Shown here piece by piece: positions 20,570-30,679 of a DNA stretch of 64,000 nucleotides; the stretch's first letter is position 1, and each line of letters starts with the position of its first letter. The DNA lies in the NCBI RefSeq assembly GCF_014859525.1, contig NZ_JACUUB010000001.1:96361-160360 (forward strand), in the 5' to 3' direction. The DNA comes from Marinobacter sp. (GTDB taxonomy: Bacteria > Pseudomonadota > Gammaproteobacteria > Pseudomonadales > Oleiphilaceae). The notes below the pieces were generated by a model. It was not told the DNA's origin and did no database searches. It worked only from the letters and a program-made list of their open reading frames with translations. The translations under genes were made by a program, and so were the position numbers.

Positions 20570-21070
20570 ATGATTCTGCTGCAAACCAACCACGGCGATA
20601 TCAAACTGGAACTGGACTACGAAAAAGCGCCAGAAACCGCAAAGAACTTCGAACAGTACGTTCGCGATGGTTTCTACGACGGTCTGATTTTTCACCGTGT
20701 GATCAGCAACTTCATGGTTCAGGGCGGCGGTTTTGAGCCGGGCATGACCCCGCGCAAAACCCGCGATCCCATTCAGAACGAGGCCGATAACGGCCTGAGC
20801 AATATGATCGGCACCGTCGCCATGGCCCGCACCATGGACCCCCATTCCGCGACTGCACAGTTCTTCATCAACGTTGAAAACAACGGTTTTCTGGATCACA
20901 CCGCAAAAAACGCCGAAGGCTGGGGTTACTGCGTGTTCGGTAAGATTGCAGAAGGCATGGACACGGTGAACAAAATCCGGGGCGTGCGCACTACTATGCG
21001 GGCCGGTCATCAGGACGTTCCTTCGGAGGACGTTATTATTGAGAAAGCCGAGGTTCTGGAGGACGCGTGA
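20570..21070 (+). CDS. ppiB: Peptidyl-prolyl cis-trans isomerase B (cyclophilin, cytosolic)
   Basis: 166 residues with no signal peptide, so cytosolic. Cyclophilin core motifs are [13 protein letters not shown], the catalytic region [17 protein letters not shown], and YCVFGKI. Catalyses proline cis-trans isomerisation. AGGAAG lies upstream of the ATG. Its stop overlaps the GTG start of lpxH by 4 bp, so the pair is coupled. Confidence 0.95.
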   Translation: MILLQTNHGDIKLELDYEKAPETAKNFEQYVRDGFYDGLIFHRVISNFMVQGGGFEPGMTPRKTRDPIQNEADNGLSNMIGTVAMARTMDPHSATAQFFINVENNGFLDHTAKNAEGWGYCVFGKIAEGMDTVNKIRGVRTTMRAGHQDVPSEDVIIEKAEVLEDA

Positions 21071-21798
21071 CCACGCTGTTTATCTCTGACCTTCATCTTG
21101 AGGAATCGCGCCCGGACATCACGGGCGCGTTTATGTCGTTCCTGAACGAAAAAGCACCCGGAGCAGAACGCCTGTTCATCCTCGGGGATTTTTTTGAAGC
21201 CTGGATTGGCGACGACGAGCGCACCCCGCTTCAGGAGCAGGTGGCCAGCGCCCTGAAAGCGCTCAGCGACACCGGGACCGACATTTTTCTGATGCACGGC
21301 AATCGGGATTTCCTGATCGGTGACGACTTCTGCCAACGTGCCGGCACTACCCTGCTCGACGACCCGACGGTGATCGACCTGTACGGCATACCAACCCTGT
21401 TACTTCATGGCGACAGCCTGTGCACGGCCGATGTCGAATACCAGAAATTCCGTAACGCCATGCGCAATCCGCAAATGCAGCAGATGATGCTGGCTCGCCC
21501 CCTGAAAGACCGCCAGCAAATGGCTCGCCAGTTACGGGAAGTCTCGATGGCGAAAAACCAGAGCAAGGCCGAGGCGATCATGGATGTTACTCCGGAGGAA
21601 GTGATCAAGGAGCTGGAACGCCATAACGTGCAGCTGATGATTCACGGCCACACTCATCGGCCCGCCGTTCATGAGCTTGAGGCCAACGGCAAGCCGGCGC
21701 GCCGGATCGTTCTTGGTGACTGGCACAGCCATGTTTGGTGGCTGGCGGCACAACCCGGCAAAGAGATGGCCTTAAAACAGCAGCCCCTGGAGCCTTAG
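21067..21798 (+). CDS. lpxH: UDP-2,3-diacylglucosamine diphosphatase
   Basis: 243 residues from a GTG start overlapping the ppiB stop (GTGA). Calcineurin-type metallophosphatase: DLHLEE with metal ligands Asp8 and His10, [16 protein letters not shown] and HGHTHRP. Hydrolyses UDP-2,3-diacylglucosamine to lipid X at the membrane face in lipid A synthesis. The ppiB-lpxH pairing is common in gammaproteobacteria. Length is typical. Confidence 0.96.
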   Translation: MTTLFISDLHLEESRPDITGAFMSFLNEKAPGAERLFILGDFFEAWIGDDERTPLQEQVASALKALSDTGTDIFLMHGNRDFLIGDDFCQRAGTTLLDDPTVIDLYGIPTLLLHGDSLCTADVEYQKFRNAMRNPQMQQMMLARPLKDRQQMARQLREVSMAKNQSKAEAIMDVTPEEVIKELERHNVQLMIHGHTHRPAVHELEANGKPARRIVLGDWHSHVWWLAAQPGKEMALKQQPLEP

Positions 21799-21814
21799 CG
21801 CTCCAGCGGCGCTT

Positions 21815-24169
21815 TCATCTTCCGCTTTTTAACGCTGGCTCCCGATAGCTTTCAAGGCGCCTCAGCCAACCGGGCAACCAGCGTTCGCGTTCGATCGGAT
21901 TTTCAGCCAACTGGGCGCGACGGGAAAGCACCGTGCCCGCCGATTCACGAAACCGAACCAATGCCGTTTTGCCGCCACCTTCGTCCATTGCCCCGAGCAC
22001 CTGAGCCAACCCCCAGCCTTCGCCCTCATAACGCTCGGTTTCCGCCAGCCCTTCCCCTTTAAAATTCACATAATCCATCAAGGCATAGACGCCGCCCGGC
22101 GTTTGTCCCAACTGCCATAGCCGCTCTCGGATAATCGCCTGTCTGGCTTTTGGCACTGCCGCCACCACTGTCTCCAGGGACTGGTCCGCGCGCTCCCGAA
22201 TAAAGCGCACCTGCAGCCCGCGAGTGTCATACAGGAACTCGCGCAACGCTTCTACCTGCGCAGATGCGGAGGCCTGCTGCAGAAACGTAGCCCGGTCCGG
22301 CCAGGGCGCTCCCTGAACACGGGCAGCGTCTAACCAGATCGGCAACTCAACGCCCTGATCAACCATGAACGCCAGCAGAGCGGGGAAACTCTCGGTAAAT
22401 GGCCCGGTTTGGCCCTCGGGATACCAGATAAAATGACCAATGCCCAAAGAGGGAAAGGCTTCACCCTCGTTCCAATGCACCAGGCATTGATGCCTGGCGG
22501 CACATTCATTACGGAAGATTTGCTCACCCACCCAAGCCAACGCTTGCGAATCCAGTGTCATTATCTGTGCCTGCGGAGGCTCACGGGGCACCACCCGTAG
22601 CAAGCGGCCCTGCGGTGAATCCGTCAAGAGGTAAAGCGCGCCGTCCGGCCCACCCCGCACATCCCGAATTCGCTCGCCCAACTCGTCAAAAAGCCGTTCG
22701 GTGGCAACCACCTCTCCATCCACCAAAATCATTCGGTGTACGCTCTTATTCGCGAGCGCGCCAACAAACAGGTTGCCACGCCACTGCGGAAACTGGTGGC
22801 CGTGGTACAAAGCCATCCCCGAGGGCGCAATAGACGGCGTCCAGGACCACAACGGCTCAATTGTGCCTTCATAGCGACGGAACGGCGTGATCATGGCACC
22901 GGTGTAATCAACGCCATCGGTAGCCAATGGCCAACCATAATTGCCGCCCCGACGGATCAGGTTGATCTCGTCACCCCCGCGCGGGCCATGCTCATGCGCA
23001 ATAATGCGGTCGTTATCCGCATCATAGACAACGCCCTGCACGTTACGATGGCCCAGACTGTAGATCTCCGGTAGCGCTCCGTCCTGGTCTATGAAGGGGT
23101 TATCCGGAGGCACCGAACCGTCCGGGTTCAACCGTACAATTGTGCCAATATGACTGGACAGCCGCTGCGCCTCTTCCCTGAAATCAAAGCCATCGCCCAA
23201 GGTCACCAGCAGGCTGCCGTCCCCCAGCCAGGCCATTCGACCGCCGTAATGGGCATTGCCGTATTTCGCAGGCGCGGCCCGAAAAATCTCACGCACACCG
23301 GTCAGGTTGTTACCGCTGAGATGGCCGCTGGCCACGCACAGATGGTTGGCCCTGGCATTTCCGCAGGCATAAGCCAGAAAGATTCGACCGTCGCCATCCA
23401 TTCCAGGCTCAATAAGCACATCGAACAAGCCCGCCTGGCCAGAAGCGTAAACCTCGGGAACTCCGCTGATCACTGTTTGCTCGCCATCGGGCGATAACCT
23501 TTTCAGCACACCGCCACGCTCGGTCACCAAGGCAGAGCCCTCAGGCAAAAAAGCAACGGACCATGGGTAATCCAACCCCTGCGCAACCTCTTCAATGTGA
23601 TAGTCCAAGGCCCCCGACGGATCGGAGGAAGCCATTGCAGGCTCAGAACTACTCCACATACCGGCCAGCATCAACATGGCCAGTGGCACCCGGCCAGTCG
23701 CGGATCTGGATGGCGGAGCCGTCAGCTGAGCAAACACCCACCCAGCCACCGCCGCTGTCGCCAGCATAGCCATTAAGCCTGGGACGGACCGCGTTGCCGC
23801 AATCAATGTTGGCATAGGCGCCAAACGATCCACCAGGGCCAGGGTTGCCCACAACGCCATGGCTGCACCAAAAGCGAACCAGAAATCGCGATAAGGCAAC
23901 CCCAACAACCTGAGTAGCCCTGCCGTCACCAGAAAACCTGGAATCAACGCGGCGACCAGTAAGCCGGCATAAAGCGGAGCAAACTGGAGCAGATCCGTTG
24001 CCAGGACCGTCAAGCGTTCAGCCAACGTGAAGGAAGCCCCCAGCCCCGACAGCGCCGCCAGGTTAAACTGGGTCTGGACCATGCTACCTAAAAAGGCACC
24101 ACACAAAACCGCTACCACTCCGGCGATTACAATCCGGACAGGTTTGTTCATCGATCGAGCGGGTCCCAT
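21815..24169 (-). CDS. Three-part fusion: membrane domain, sugar-dehydrogenase-like beta-propeller, C-terminal domain of unknown function
   Basis: 784 residues. Residues about 10-170 hold four to five hydrophobic helices and no clear family. Residues about 185-530 resemble the soluble PQQ-dependent glucose/sorbosone dehydrogenase (YliI/Asd) family: GLDYPWSVAFLPEG, GGRMAWLGDGSLLVTLGDG, YSLGHRNVQG, HEHGPRGGDEIN, NYGWP. Residues about 545-780 match a family known mostly as hypothetical proteins in pseudomonads and relatives, with GEAFPSLGIGHFIWYP and GEGWGLAQVLGAM. The propeller very likely faces the periplasm. An AGGAATAGGA site supports the start. Substrate and whether it binds PQQ are unknown. 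Stands alone between lpxH and fpr. Confidence 0.8.
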   Translation of the reverse strand: MGPARSMNKPVRIVIAGVVAVLCGAFLGSMVQTQFNLAALSGLGASFTLAERLTVLATDLLQFAPLYAGLLVAALIPGFLVTAGLLRLLGLPYRDFWFAFGAAMALWATLALVDRLAPMPTLIAATRSVPGLMAMLATAAVAGWVFAQLTAPPSRSATGRVPLAMLMLAGMWSSSEPAMASSDPSGALDYHIEEVAQGLDYPWSVAFLPEGSALVTERGGVLKRLSPDGEQTVISGVPEVYASGQAGLFDVLIEPGMDGDGRIFLAYACGNARANHLCVASGHLSGNNLTGVREIFRAAPAKYGNAHYGGRMAWLGDGSLLVTLGDGFDFREEAQRLSSHIGTIVRLNPDGSVPPDNPFIDQDGALPEIYSLGHRNVQGVVYDADNDRIIAHEHGPRGGDEINLIRRGGNYGWPLATDGVDYTGAMITPFRRYEGTIEPLWSWTPSIAPSGMALYHGHQFPQWRGNLFVGALANKSVHRMILVDGEVVATERLFDELGERIRDVRGGPDGALYLLTDSPQGRLLRVVPREPPQAQIMTLDSQALAWVGEQIFRNECAARHQCLVHWNEGEAFPSLGIGHFIWYPEGQTGPFTESFPALLAFMVDQGVELPIWLDAARVQGAPWPDRATFLQQASASAQVEALREFLYDTRGLQVRFIRERADQSLETVVAAVPKARQAIIRERLWQLGQTPGGVYALMDYVNFKGEGLAETERYEGEGWGLAQVLGAMDEGGGKTALVRFRESAGTVLSRRAQLAENPIERERWLPGWLRRLESYREPALKSGR

Positions 24170-24329
24170 TCCTATTCCTTTACATGAACTCTATGGACAC
24201 ACAGGCATTTTTGAAAGCTTGCCAATAATCTAGCCGGATACCCCCCAGGATGCCAACCGTTGAAGCCAGTCCAGCCTGACCCAAGCTCTATGGCGCTTTC
24301 CAGCGCTGACAAGCCCCTGTGGATCAGGT

Positions 24330-25100
24330 TTATTGCTCGACAAACGCACGCTCAATGACGTAATGCCCCATATCCCCACCACGAGCTTCTTGGAAGCCCA
24401 TGGTGTTCAAAATAGAACAGGTATCTTTAAGCATGCTTGGGCTGCCGCAGATCATAAAGCGATCCTGTTCAACATCAAAGTCAGGCAAGCCAAGATCCCG
24501 GGTAATCTTGCCGGTTTCCATCGCATCGGTCAGGCGCCCCTGGTTACGGAACGGCTCGCGAGTCACGGTCGGATAATACATCAGCTTACCTTCCACCATT
24601 TCGCCGAAAAACTCGTTGGCGGGCAAAGCCTCAATATCTTGCTGATAGGCCAGCTCAGACACATAGCGAACACCGTGAGTCAGGATGACATTATCAAACG
24701 CATCATACACTTCAGGGTCTTTGATAATGCTCATAAACGGTGCCAGACCGGTACCAGTACTGATCAACCAAAGGTTTCGTCCGGGCAACAGGTTATCCAG
24801 CACCAGGGTGCCCGTCGGCTTGCGGCTGACGAGGATCTCATCGCCAACACTGATCTTCTGCAAGCGCGATGTCAGCGGGCCATCGGGCACCTTAATTGAG
24901 AAGAACTCCAGCTCTTCTTCATAGTTGGCACTGGCAATACTGTACGCCCTCATCAACGGCTTGCCGTCGGTTTCCAGACCAATCATCACGAAATGCCCGT
25001 TCTTGAAACGAAAGCCGGGGTCCCGACTCGTCTTGAAACTGAACAGGGTGTCGTTCCAGTGATGAACACTGGTGACTTTTTCTTTCATCAGATTACTCAT
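24330..25100 (-). CDS. fpr: Ferredoxin-NADP+ reductase
   Basis: 256 residues from MSNLMKEK. FAD-binding domain with the RxYS motif RAYSIAS at 51-57; NADP-binding domain with ISTGTGLAPFMS and a GDMGHYVIERAFVEQ C-terminus typical of bacterial Fpr. Passes electrons between NADPH and ferredoxin or flavodoxin and supports oxidative-stress defence and Fe-S assembly. The frame is open 35 codons upstream, but that stretch is intergenic in character. Divergent from a usp gene; a FinR-like regulator lies 1.1 kb away. Confidence 0.95.
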   Translation of the reverse strand: MSNLMKEKVTSVHHWNDTLFSFKTSRDPGFRFKNGHFVMIGLETDGKPLMRAYSIASANYEEELEFFSIKVPDGPLTSRLQKISVGDEILVSRKPTGTLVLDNLLPGRNLWLISTGTGLAPFMSIIKDPEVYDAFDNVILTHGVRYVSELAYQQDIEALPANEFFGEMVEGKLMYYPTVTREPFRNQGRLTDAMETGKITRDLGLPDFDVEQDRFMICGSPSMLKDTCSILNTMGFQEARGGDMGHYVIERAFVEQ

Positions 25101-25244
25101 GGGAGCCCTCGCTGCTAAAACATCACAGACAGTTATAGGAAAATTCGATGGGCACAGTTTACCCCAGCGCACTAAATCGACAAAACAGGCAATACCCATA
25201 ACCATGTTCGATAAAATAGATTAAAGGCCCGGTAAATATGACCC

Positions 25245-25290
25245 TGATCATGGCCGGATCACAAGATCTGAACTAATCTGAATGTAGATT
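25245..25290. promoter_or_regulatory. Two dyads in the fpr-usp intergenic region
   Basis: TGATC-N7-GATCA (25245-25261) and AATCT-N6-AGATT (25275-25290) lie between the divergent fpr and usp starts. Both are perfect short inverted repeats in a region that must hold two promoters. They do not match the ANR/FNR consensus. A role as operators, for instance for the nearby LysR regulator, is inference. Confidence 0.35.
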
Positions 25291-25324
25291 TTGCTCACAA
25301 GCGCTTCATTTACAAGGAGACTGC

Positions 25325-26113
25325 ATGCTCAAGCACCTGATTCTTACCGTTGATTACACTACGGCCTGGGAACAAGCCATGGAGCAGCTGCCCGGTTTGC
25401 TCCAGCTTCTCGAAACAGAAAAGATCACGCTTACCTACGTACTGCAAACCCACAAACGACTGCACCCAGACGATACCGAAGGCGCAGCCACTGAGCGGCT
25501 GCGGCGCATCGGCGAGCAACTTTCACAATCTCTGGGCATCCAGGCCGAGACCCAAGTACTCAAAGGCTTCGTCGCACAAGAAGTGCAGGCTCTGGCGAAA
25601 AAACTCGATGCCGACGGCGTGGTCGCCTGCAATCGCAGCCACCACGCGGCCAAAGAATTGTTCTTTGGCAATACAGCCTTGAACCTGGCCAGAACGACCA
25701 AAGTGCCGCTACTGATCATTCCAGTTCAAGACCAACCTGCCTCCGCTGAGGGAGAACTTCTCTTCGCAACGGATGGTTCCAAGGCTTCGTTCAACGCCCA
25801 GGCCCTATTCGAACAACTGATGTCTGGCAAGCACACCGGGCGCGTGGTGTGGGTACATTCCGCAGAGCCAGAGGCGGCAGATGAGGCAACGGAGCAGCGA
25901 ATCAATGACCTGGCTGAGCGTCACCCTGGCGTGCACCGAAACGTGTTAATCGGTCGCCCCGTTGACCAGATATTGCAAACCATCACAGACACCCGCCCCG
26001 CACTGACCATTATGGGCAAGCGAGGCTCAACCCCGATTCAGGAAATCATGATCGGCAGCACAACAGAACATATTGCTGCCGCCAGCCCCTACCCGGTGCT
26101 GATGATCCCCTGA
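25325..26113 (+). CDS. Tandem-domain universal stress protein
   Basis: 262 residues made of two UspA-like halves. The second half keeps the ATP-binding motif (GKRGSTP...GSTTEHI, near residues 220-250) and ends PYPVLMIP. In the first half the equivalent segment, SHHAAKELFFGNTALNLA, has lost the first glycines, so only one site probably binds nucleotide. Resembles the UspE type. Cytosolic, stress or growth-arrest function inferred. AAGGAG precedes the ATG by 7 bases. Divergent from fpr. Confidence 0.85.
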   Translation: MLKHLILTVDYTTAWEQAMEQLPGLLQLLETEKITLTYVLQTHKRLHPDDTEGAATERLRRIGEQLSQSLGIQAETQVLKGFVAQEVQALAKKLDADGVVACNRSHHAAKELFFGNTALNLARTTKVPLLIIPVQDQPASAEGELLFATDGSKASFNAQALFEQLMSGKHTGRVVWVHSAEPEAADEATEQRINDLAERHPGVHRNVLIGRPVDQILQTITDTRPALTIMGKRGSTPIQEIMIGSTTEHIAAASPYPVLMIP

Positions 26114-26203
26114 ACCGGCGCGCTGTGTTGTTTTCCGGCATTTGAACCGCTAACGTATCGATCAGACAGGACATACCTCCCCCCTTATCCGGCCTGATCG
26201 ATT

Positions 26204-27085
26204 ATGAAGTATAGCTTTCGACAACTTGAGGTCTTCCTCGCCGCCGCCCACTACCAGAACATCACCCGGGCGGCGGAATCCCTTGCCATGTCGCAATCTG
26301 CCGCCAGCAGCGCACTTAAAGAGCTGGAGAGCCAGTTTGATATCCAGTTATTTGACCGTGTCGGCAAGCGCCTGCAACTGAACGAACTGGGCAGACTCTA
26401 TCGGCCCAAGGCAGAGGCTCTGGTCGCCCAGGCCACCGAGCTGGAACAAGCTTTCAGCAAACATTCCGAAGTGGGTGCACTTAAGGTTGGAGCCACGCTG
26501 ACCATCGGGAACTATCTTGCCGTGGGGGTTATGGCCGAGTACATGAGCTCGCCCAACCATCCCAGAGTCTCACTGGAAGTGGCCAATACCAGAGCCATTG
26601 CCCGTCGCGTCAAAGATTTCGAGCTGGACATCGGATTGATTGAGGGTGAGCTGCAAAGCACGGAGCTAGAGGTGATTCCCTGGCGGGGAGATCAGTTGGT
26701 GGCCTTCTGCTCCCCCGACCATCCTTTGGCCCGGAAAGCCGTGCTGACAGACGAGGATCTTCGGCAAGCCGTCTGGATCATGCGGGAACAAGGTTCTGGC
26801 ACTCGACAGAGTTTTGAGCGAGGCATGCAAGGCCTGCTACCAGACCTGACAATTCTGTTGGAGCTGGAACATACCGAGGCGATCAAACGTGCAGTGGAGG
26901 CCAACCTTGGCATTGGTTGCCTGTCTCAGCTCGTGCTAACAGACGCCTTCAAACGCGGCAGCCTGGTACCCCTGACGGTTCCGGAACACCGAAAATTTGA
27001 TCGCCAGTTCTATTTTATCCTGCACAAGCAGAAGTACCGCAGCGCCGGCATTGACCGGTGGATGACATTATGCAGAGAGCTTTAA
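26204..27085 (+). CDS. finR: LysR-family regulator, FinR-like
   Basis: 293 residues. N-terminal winged helix with FLAAAHYQNITRAAESL and SQSAASSALKELE (residues about 10-45), then a LysR effector domain with ATLTIGNYLAVG, IMREQGSGTR and LELEHTEAIKRAVE. The sequence resembles pseudomonad FinR, which activates fpr under oxidative stress, and fpr lies just beyond the neighbouring usp gene. FinR is usually directly divergent from fpr, so the symbol is a likely rather than certain assignment. Converges on miaE with 4 bp between stops. Confidence 0.72.
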   Translation: MKYSFRQLEVFLAAAHYQNITRAAESLAMSQSAASSALKELESQFDIQLFDRVGKRLQLNELGRLYRPKAEALVAQATELEQAFSKHSEVGALKVGATLTIGNYLAVGVMAEYMSSPNHPRVSLEVANTRAIARRVKDFELDIGLIEGELQSTELEVIPWRGDQLVAFCSPDHPLARKAVLTDEDLRQAVWIMREQGSGTRQSFERGMQGLLPDLTILLELEHTEAIKRAVEANLGIGCLSQLVLTDAFKRGSLVPLTVPEHRKFDRQFYFILHKQKYRSAGIDRWMTLCREL

Positions 27086-27089
27086 CACA

Positions 27090-27698
27090 TCAATCAATAA
27101 CCGGCCCGCTGTGGAACCGGAACTCAGAGTCCGGCGTTTCAATCAGCGGCTGTTCAATAGCCATAAATTCCGCCACCCGTTCATCCACCGGCCCACCGTT
27201 GGCCTGCTCGGCGAGTTTCAGGTAATCCTGATAATGCCGGGCCTCGGATTTCAGCAAACTGTTGTAGAAATCCGCCAGCTTTTCATCCAGAAACGGCGCC
27301 AGCGCCGCAAACCGCTCGCAGGAGCGAGCCTCAATGATAGCACCCACAATCAGCACATCCACCAGACGGCCTGGATCATCCTTTCGCACCGGCGCCCGCA
27401 GGCCGGCCGCATAGCGCGAAGGGGTCAAATGCGTATATGCCACGCCCCGTTTGACCATGATCGCCAACACCTGCTCAAAATGCCGCAACTCCTCACGTGC
27501 CAGTCGCGACATCTTGTTGAGCAGATTGGTATTGTCCACGTACCGGTACATCAGGCTGAGCGCGGTTGAGGCGGCCTTTTTTTCACAATGGGCATGGTCA
27601 ATCAGCAGCAAATCCTGATTGGCCAATGCATTCTCAATCCATGCTGCCGGCGTTCGGCAAGGCAGAAAGTCATGTATCTCTTGCAGGGCGTCGCTCAT
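27090..27698 (-). CDS. miaE: tRNA 2-methylthio-N6-isopentenyladenosine hydroxylase
   Basis: 202 residues, a di-iron ferritin-like enzyme that hydroxylates ms2i6A at position 37 of tRNAs. Metal-binding motifs visible are HCEKKAAS, EELRHFE (ExxH), EARSCERF and SEARHYQDY (ExxH). Length agrees with MiaE. It stands alone, converging on the LysR gene with a 4-bp gap and divergent from acnB. Confidence 0.93.
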   Translation of the reverse strand: MSDALQEIHDFLPCRTPAAWIENALANQDLLLIDHAHCEKKAASTALSLMYRYVDNTNLLNKMSRLAREELRHFEQVLAIMVKRGVAYTHLTPSRYAAGLRAPVRKDDPGRLVDVLIVGAIIEARSCERFAALAPFLDEKLADFYNSLLKSEARHYQDYLKLAEQANGGPVDERVAEFMAIEQPLIETPDSEFRFHSGPVID

Positions 27699-27816
27699 AT
27701 CATCCGATCGGGTCAGGTTCAGGAAAACGCGCAGTATAGCGCAGCCAACAGATCTCTCCGACCTCTGTCCAACTTAACTTTGTAAGTGCTTTCCTATAGA
27801 ATGCAGCGCCAGATCA

Positions 27817-27879
27817 AGGAGTCTCTGAATAAATCCTGAAGCCCTAGTCGGTGATTTTAGGTGTTATTCAGAGGCTCCT
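27817..27879. repeat. Inverted repeat with 16-bp arms upstream of acnB
   Basis: Arms AGGAGTCTCTGAATAA (27817-27832) and TTATTCAGAGGCTCCT (27864-27879) match at 15 of 16 positions, with a G-T pair at the other, and enclose 31 bp. A TATAGA -10-like hexamer at 27795-27800 would place the element in the acnB leader. It could be a small non-autonomous mobile element (MITE-like ends) or a leader hairpin. No flanking target duplication was seen. Confidence 0.7.
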
Positions 27880-27957
27880 GCGGCCTTTTCGCCAAAAAAC
27901 TCCCGCCAGGCACCGTGCCACCGGCGAGGGACATTCCAACTGATGAGGGTCCATATC

Positions 27958-30552
27958 GTGTTAGAAGCCTACCGTGAACACGTTGCTGAACGTGAAGCCC
28001 TGGGTATTCCACCCAAGCCCCTGAACCCCGAGCAGACTGCCGGTCTGATCGAACTGCTGAAGAACCCGCCTGCCGGTGAAGAAGCAACCCTGGTTGACCT
28101 TCTTGAAAACCGCGTTCCGCCAGGCGTAGACGAAGCCGCTTATGTAAAAGCCGCTTTCCTGACCGCCATTGTTAAAGGCGAAGCCACTTCTCCGCTGATC
28201 GACAGCAAAAAAGCGGTGCAACTGCTGGGCATGATGCAGGGCGGCTATAACATCGCCACTCTGGTTGACCTGCTGGATAACGCCGAACTGGCTGAGCTGG
28301 CCGGTGAAGAACTCAAGCACACCCTGCTGATGTTCGATGCATTCAACGACGTCAAAGAAAAAATGGACGCCGGCAACGCCGTCGCCAAGTCTGTGATTGA
28401 GTCCTGGGCTAACGCCGAGTGGTTCACCAACAAGAACAAGGTTCCTGAAAGCACCAAGATGGTCGTTTTCAAGGTCACCGGCGAAACCAACACCGATGAC
28501 CTGTCACCGGCTCCGGATGCCTGGTCCCGCCCGGACATCCCGCTGCACGCCCGCGCTGCCTATAAAATGGAGCGTGATGGCCTGAAGCCGGAAGAGCCTG
28601 GCGTAACGGGCCCCATGAGCCAGATCGAAGAAATCAAATCCAAGGGCCTGCCCGTTGCCTTCGTAGGTGACGTTGTAGGTACCGGTTCTTCCCGTAAGTC
28701 TGCCACTAACTCGGTGCTGTGGTTCTTCGGTGACGACATCCCGGGCGTGCCGAACAAGCGTGGCGGCGGTGTCTGTATCGGTAACAAGGTTGCTCCGATC
28801 TTCTTCAACACCATGGAAGATGCCGGCGCACTGGTTTTCGAAGCACCGGTAGACAACATGAACATGGGCGACGTCATCGACATCCGCCCATACGAAGGCA
28901 AGATCCTGAACGAAGCCGGTGAGACGATCTCCGAATTCAAATTCAAATCTGACGTGATCCTGGACGAAGTTCAGGCTGGCGGCCGTATCCCGCTGATCAT
29001 CGGCCGTGGCCTCACCGCCAAGGCTCGCACCGCACTGGGCATGGGCGCTACCGACCTGTTCCGCCTGCCGAAAGATCCTGAAGCCGGCACCAAAGGCTTC
29101 ACCCTGGGCCAGAAGATGGTCGGTAAGGCCTGCGGTCTGGATGAAGGCCAGGGCGTGCGCCCGGGCACCTACTGCGAACCGCACATGACTACCGTGGGTT
29201 CACAGGACACCACCGGTCCGATGACCCGTGACGAGCTGAAGGATCTGGCGTGCCTGGGCTTCCAGGCAGATCTGGTTATGCAGTCCTTCTGTCACACCGC
29301 CGCTTACCCCAAGCCGGTTGACGTTGAAATGCAGCACACCATGCCAGACTTCATCCGCACCCGTGGCGGTGTTTCTCTGCGTCCGGGCGACGGTATCATC
29401 CACTCCTGGCTGAACCGCATGCTGCTGCCAGACACCGTGGGTACCGGTGGTGACTCCCACACCCGTTTCCCGATGGGCATCTCGTTCCCGGCCGGTTCTG
29501 GCCTGGTGGCGTTTGCCGCGGCAACCGGTGTTATGCCGCTGGATATGCCGGAATCCGTTCTGGTTCGCTTCAAAGGCGAAATGCAGCCCGGCATCACCCT
29601 GCGCGATCTGGTACACGCGATCCCGCTGTACGGCATCAAACAAGGCATACTGACCGTTGAGAAGAAAGGCAAGATCAACGAATTCTCTGGTCGTATCCTG
29701 GAAATCGAAGGCCTTGAAAGCCTGACCGTCGAGCAAGCGTTTGAGCTGTCTGACGCCTCCGCCGAGCGCTCCGCAGCTGGTTGCACCATCAACCTGTCTG
29801 AAGAGTCTGTGGCCGAGTACCTGCGCTCCAACATCACCATGCTGCGCTGGATGATTGCCGAAGGTTACGGCGATCCGCGTACCCTGGAGCGTCGCGCCAA
29901 GCAAATGGAAGAGTGGATTGCCAATCCGAAGCTGATGCGTGCCGACAAAGACGCCGAATACGCTCACGTGGTGGAAATCGATCTGGCCGACATCAAAGAG
30001 CCAATCGTATGCTGCCCGAACGATCCGGACGATGCCCGCACTCTGTCTGAAGTGGCTGGCGACAAAGTTGACGAAGTCTTCATCGGCTCCTGCATGACCA
30101 ACATTGGTCACTTCCGTGCCGCAGGTAAATTGCTTGCGCAGAATAAGGAACCTCTGAAAACCCGTCTGTGGATGTCTCCTCCCACCAAGATGGACCAGGC
30201 TCAGCTGATGGAAGAGGGTTACTTCAACATCTACGGCACTGCCGGTGTTCGCACCGAGATGCCGGGCTGCTCCCTGTGCATGGGTAACCAGGCGCGTGTG
30301 GCTGCCAAGTCTACCGTTCTGTCTACCTCTACCCGTAACTTCCCGAACCGCCTCGGCGACGGTGCTAATGTGTACCTGACCTCTGCGGAACTGGCAGCTG
30401 TGGGCGCGGTACTGGGCAAACTGCCCTCCGCTGCGGAGTACATGGAGTACGCCAAAGACCTGAACAGCATGTCGAAAGAGATCTACAAGTATCTCAACTT
30501 CGACCAGATGGAGAACTACACCAAGAAGGCCGCTGAAGCGAACGTTGCCTAA
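27958..30552 (+). CDS. acnB: Bifunctional aconitate hydratase 2 / 2-methylisocitrate dehydratase
   Basis: 864 residues from the GTG at 27958 (reading [12 protein letters not shown] next, as family members do, with GAGGG upstream). HEAT-like N-terminal domain, then the swivel domain and the aconitase core. The [4Fe-4S] ligands are the Cys of IGSCMTNIG and the two of CSLCMGNQ. Conserved stretches include [19 protein letters not shown] and [11 protein letters not shown]. Interconverts citrate and isocitrate in the TCA cycle. An in-frame ATG at 27943 exists but does not fit the family start. Followed by a strong terminator. Confidence 0.98.
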   Translation: MLEAYREHVAEREALGIPPKPLNPEQTAGLIELLKNPPAGEEATLVDLLENRVPPGVDEAAYVKAAFLTAIVKGEATSPLIDSKKAVQLLGMMQGGYNIATLVDLLDNAELAELAGEELKHTLLMFDAFNDVKEKMDAGNAVAKSVIESWANAEWFTNKNKVPESTKMVVFKVTGETNTDDLSPAPDAWSRPDIPLHARAAYKMERDGLKPEEPGVTGPMSQIEEIKSKGLPVAFVGDVVGTGSSRKSATNSVLWFFGDDIPGVPNKRGGGVCIGNKVAPIFFNTMEDAGALVFEAPVDNMNMGDVIDIRPYEGKILNEAGETISEFKFKSDVILDEVQAGGRIPLIIGRGLTAKARTALGMGATDLFRLPKDPEAGTKGFTLGQKMVGKACGLDEGQGVRPGTYCEPHMTTVGSQDTTGPMTRDELKDLACLGFQADLVMQSFCHTAAYPKPVDVEMQHTMPDFIRTRGGVSLRPGDGIIHSWLNRMLLPDTVGTGGDSHTRFPMGISFPAGSGLVAFAAATGVMPLDMPESVLVRFKGEMQPGITLRDLVHAIPLYGIKQGILTVEKKGKINEFSGRILEIEGLESLTVEQAFELSDASAERSAAGCTINLSEESVAEYLRSNITMLRWMIAEGYGDPRTLERRAKQMEEWIANPKLMRADKDAEYAHVVEIDLADIKEPIVCCPNDPDDARTLSEVAGDKVDEVFIGSCMTNIGHFRAAGKLLAQNKEPLKTRLWMSPPTKMDQAQLMEEGYFNIYGTAGVRTEMPGCSLCMGNQARVAAKSTVLSTSTRNFPNRLGDGANVYLTSAELAAVGAVLGKLPSAAEYMEYAKDLNSMSKEIYKYLNFDQMENYTKKAAEANVA

Positions 30553-30580
30553 GCACTAACCTTCAAGGTTTAGCTCCATG

Positions 30581-30611
30581 AAAACGCCAGCCCTCGGGCT
30601 GGCGTTTTTTT
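30581..30611 (+). terminator. acnB: Terminator after acnB
   Basis: AAAA, perfect stem CGCCAGCCC/GGGCTGGCG with a short loop, then seven T, 29 bp after the acnB stop. Confidence 0.95.
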
Positions 30612-30679
30612 GTGCCTGAACAACAACCACTGAGGATGAGCCAGGGGGGGTACCCCGCCTGCGGACCAGACTCTCATAC

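Noticed and set aside
18706..20736. 676-codon open frame opposite glnS, spanning into ppiB
   Set aside because: Antisense of glnS and overlapping three real genes; composition is shadow-like.
25240..25265. ANR/FNR box before the usp gene
   Set aside because: The TGAT and ATCA half-sites are 9 bp apart rather than 4, so it does not fit the consensus.
28504..30111. Two long minus-strand frames opposite acnB
   Set aside because: Both are shadows of acnB, which is identified over its full length.
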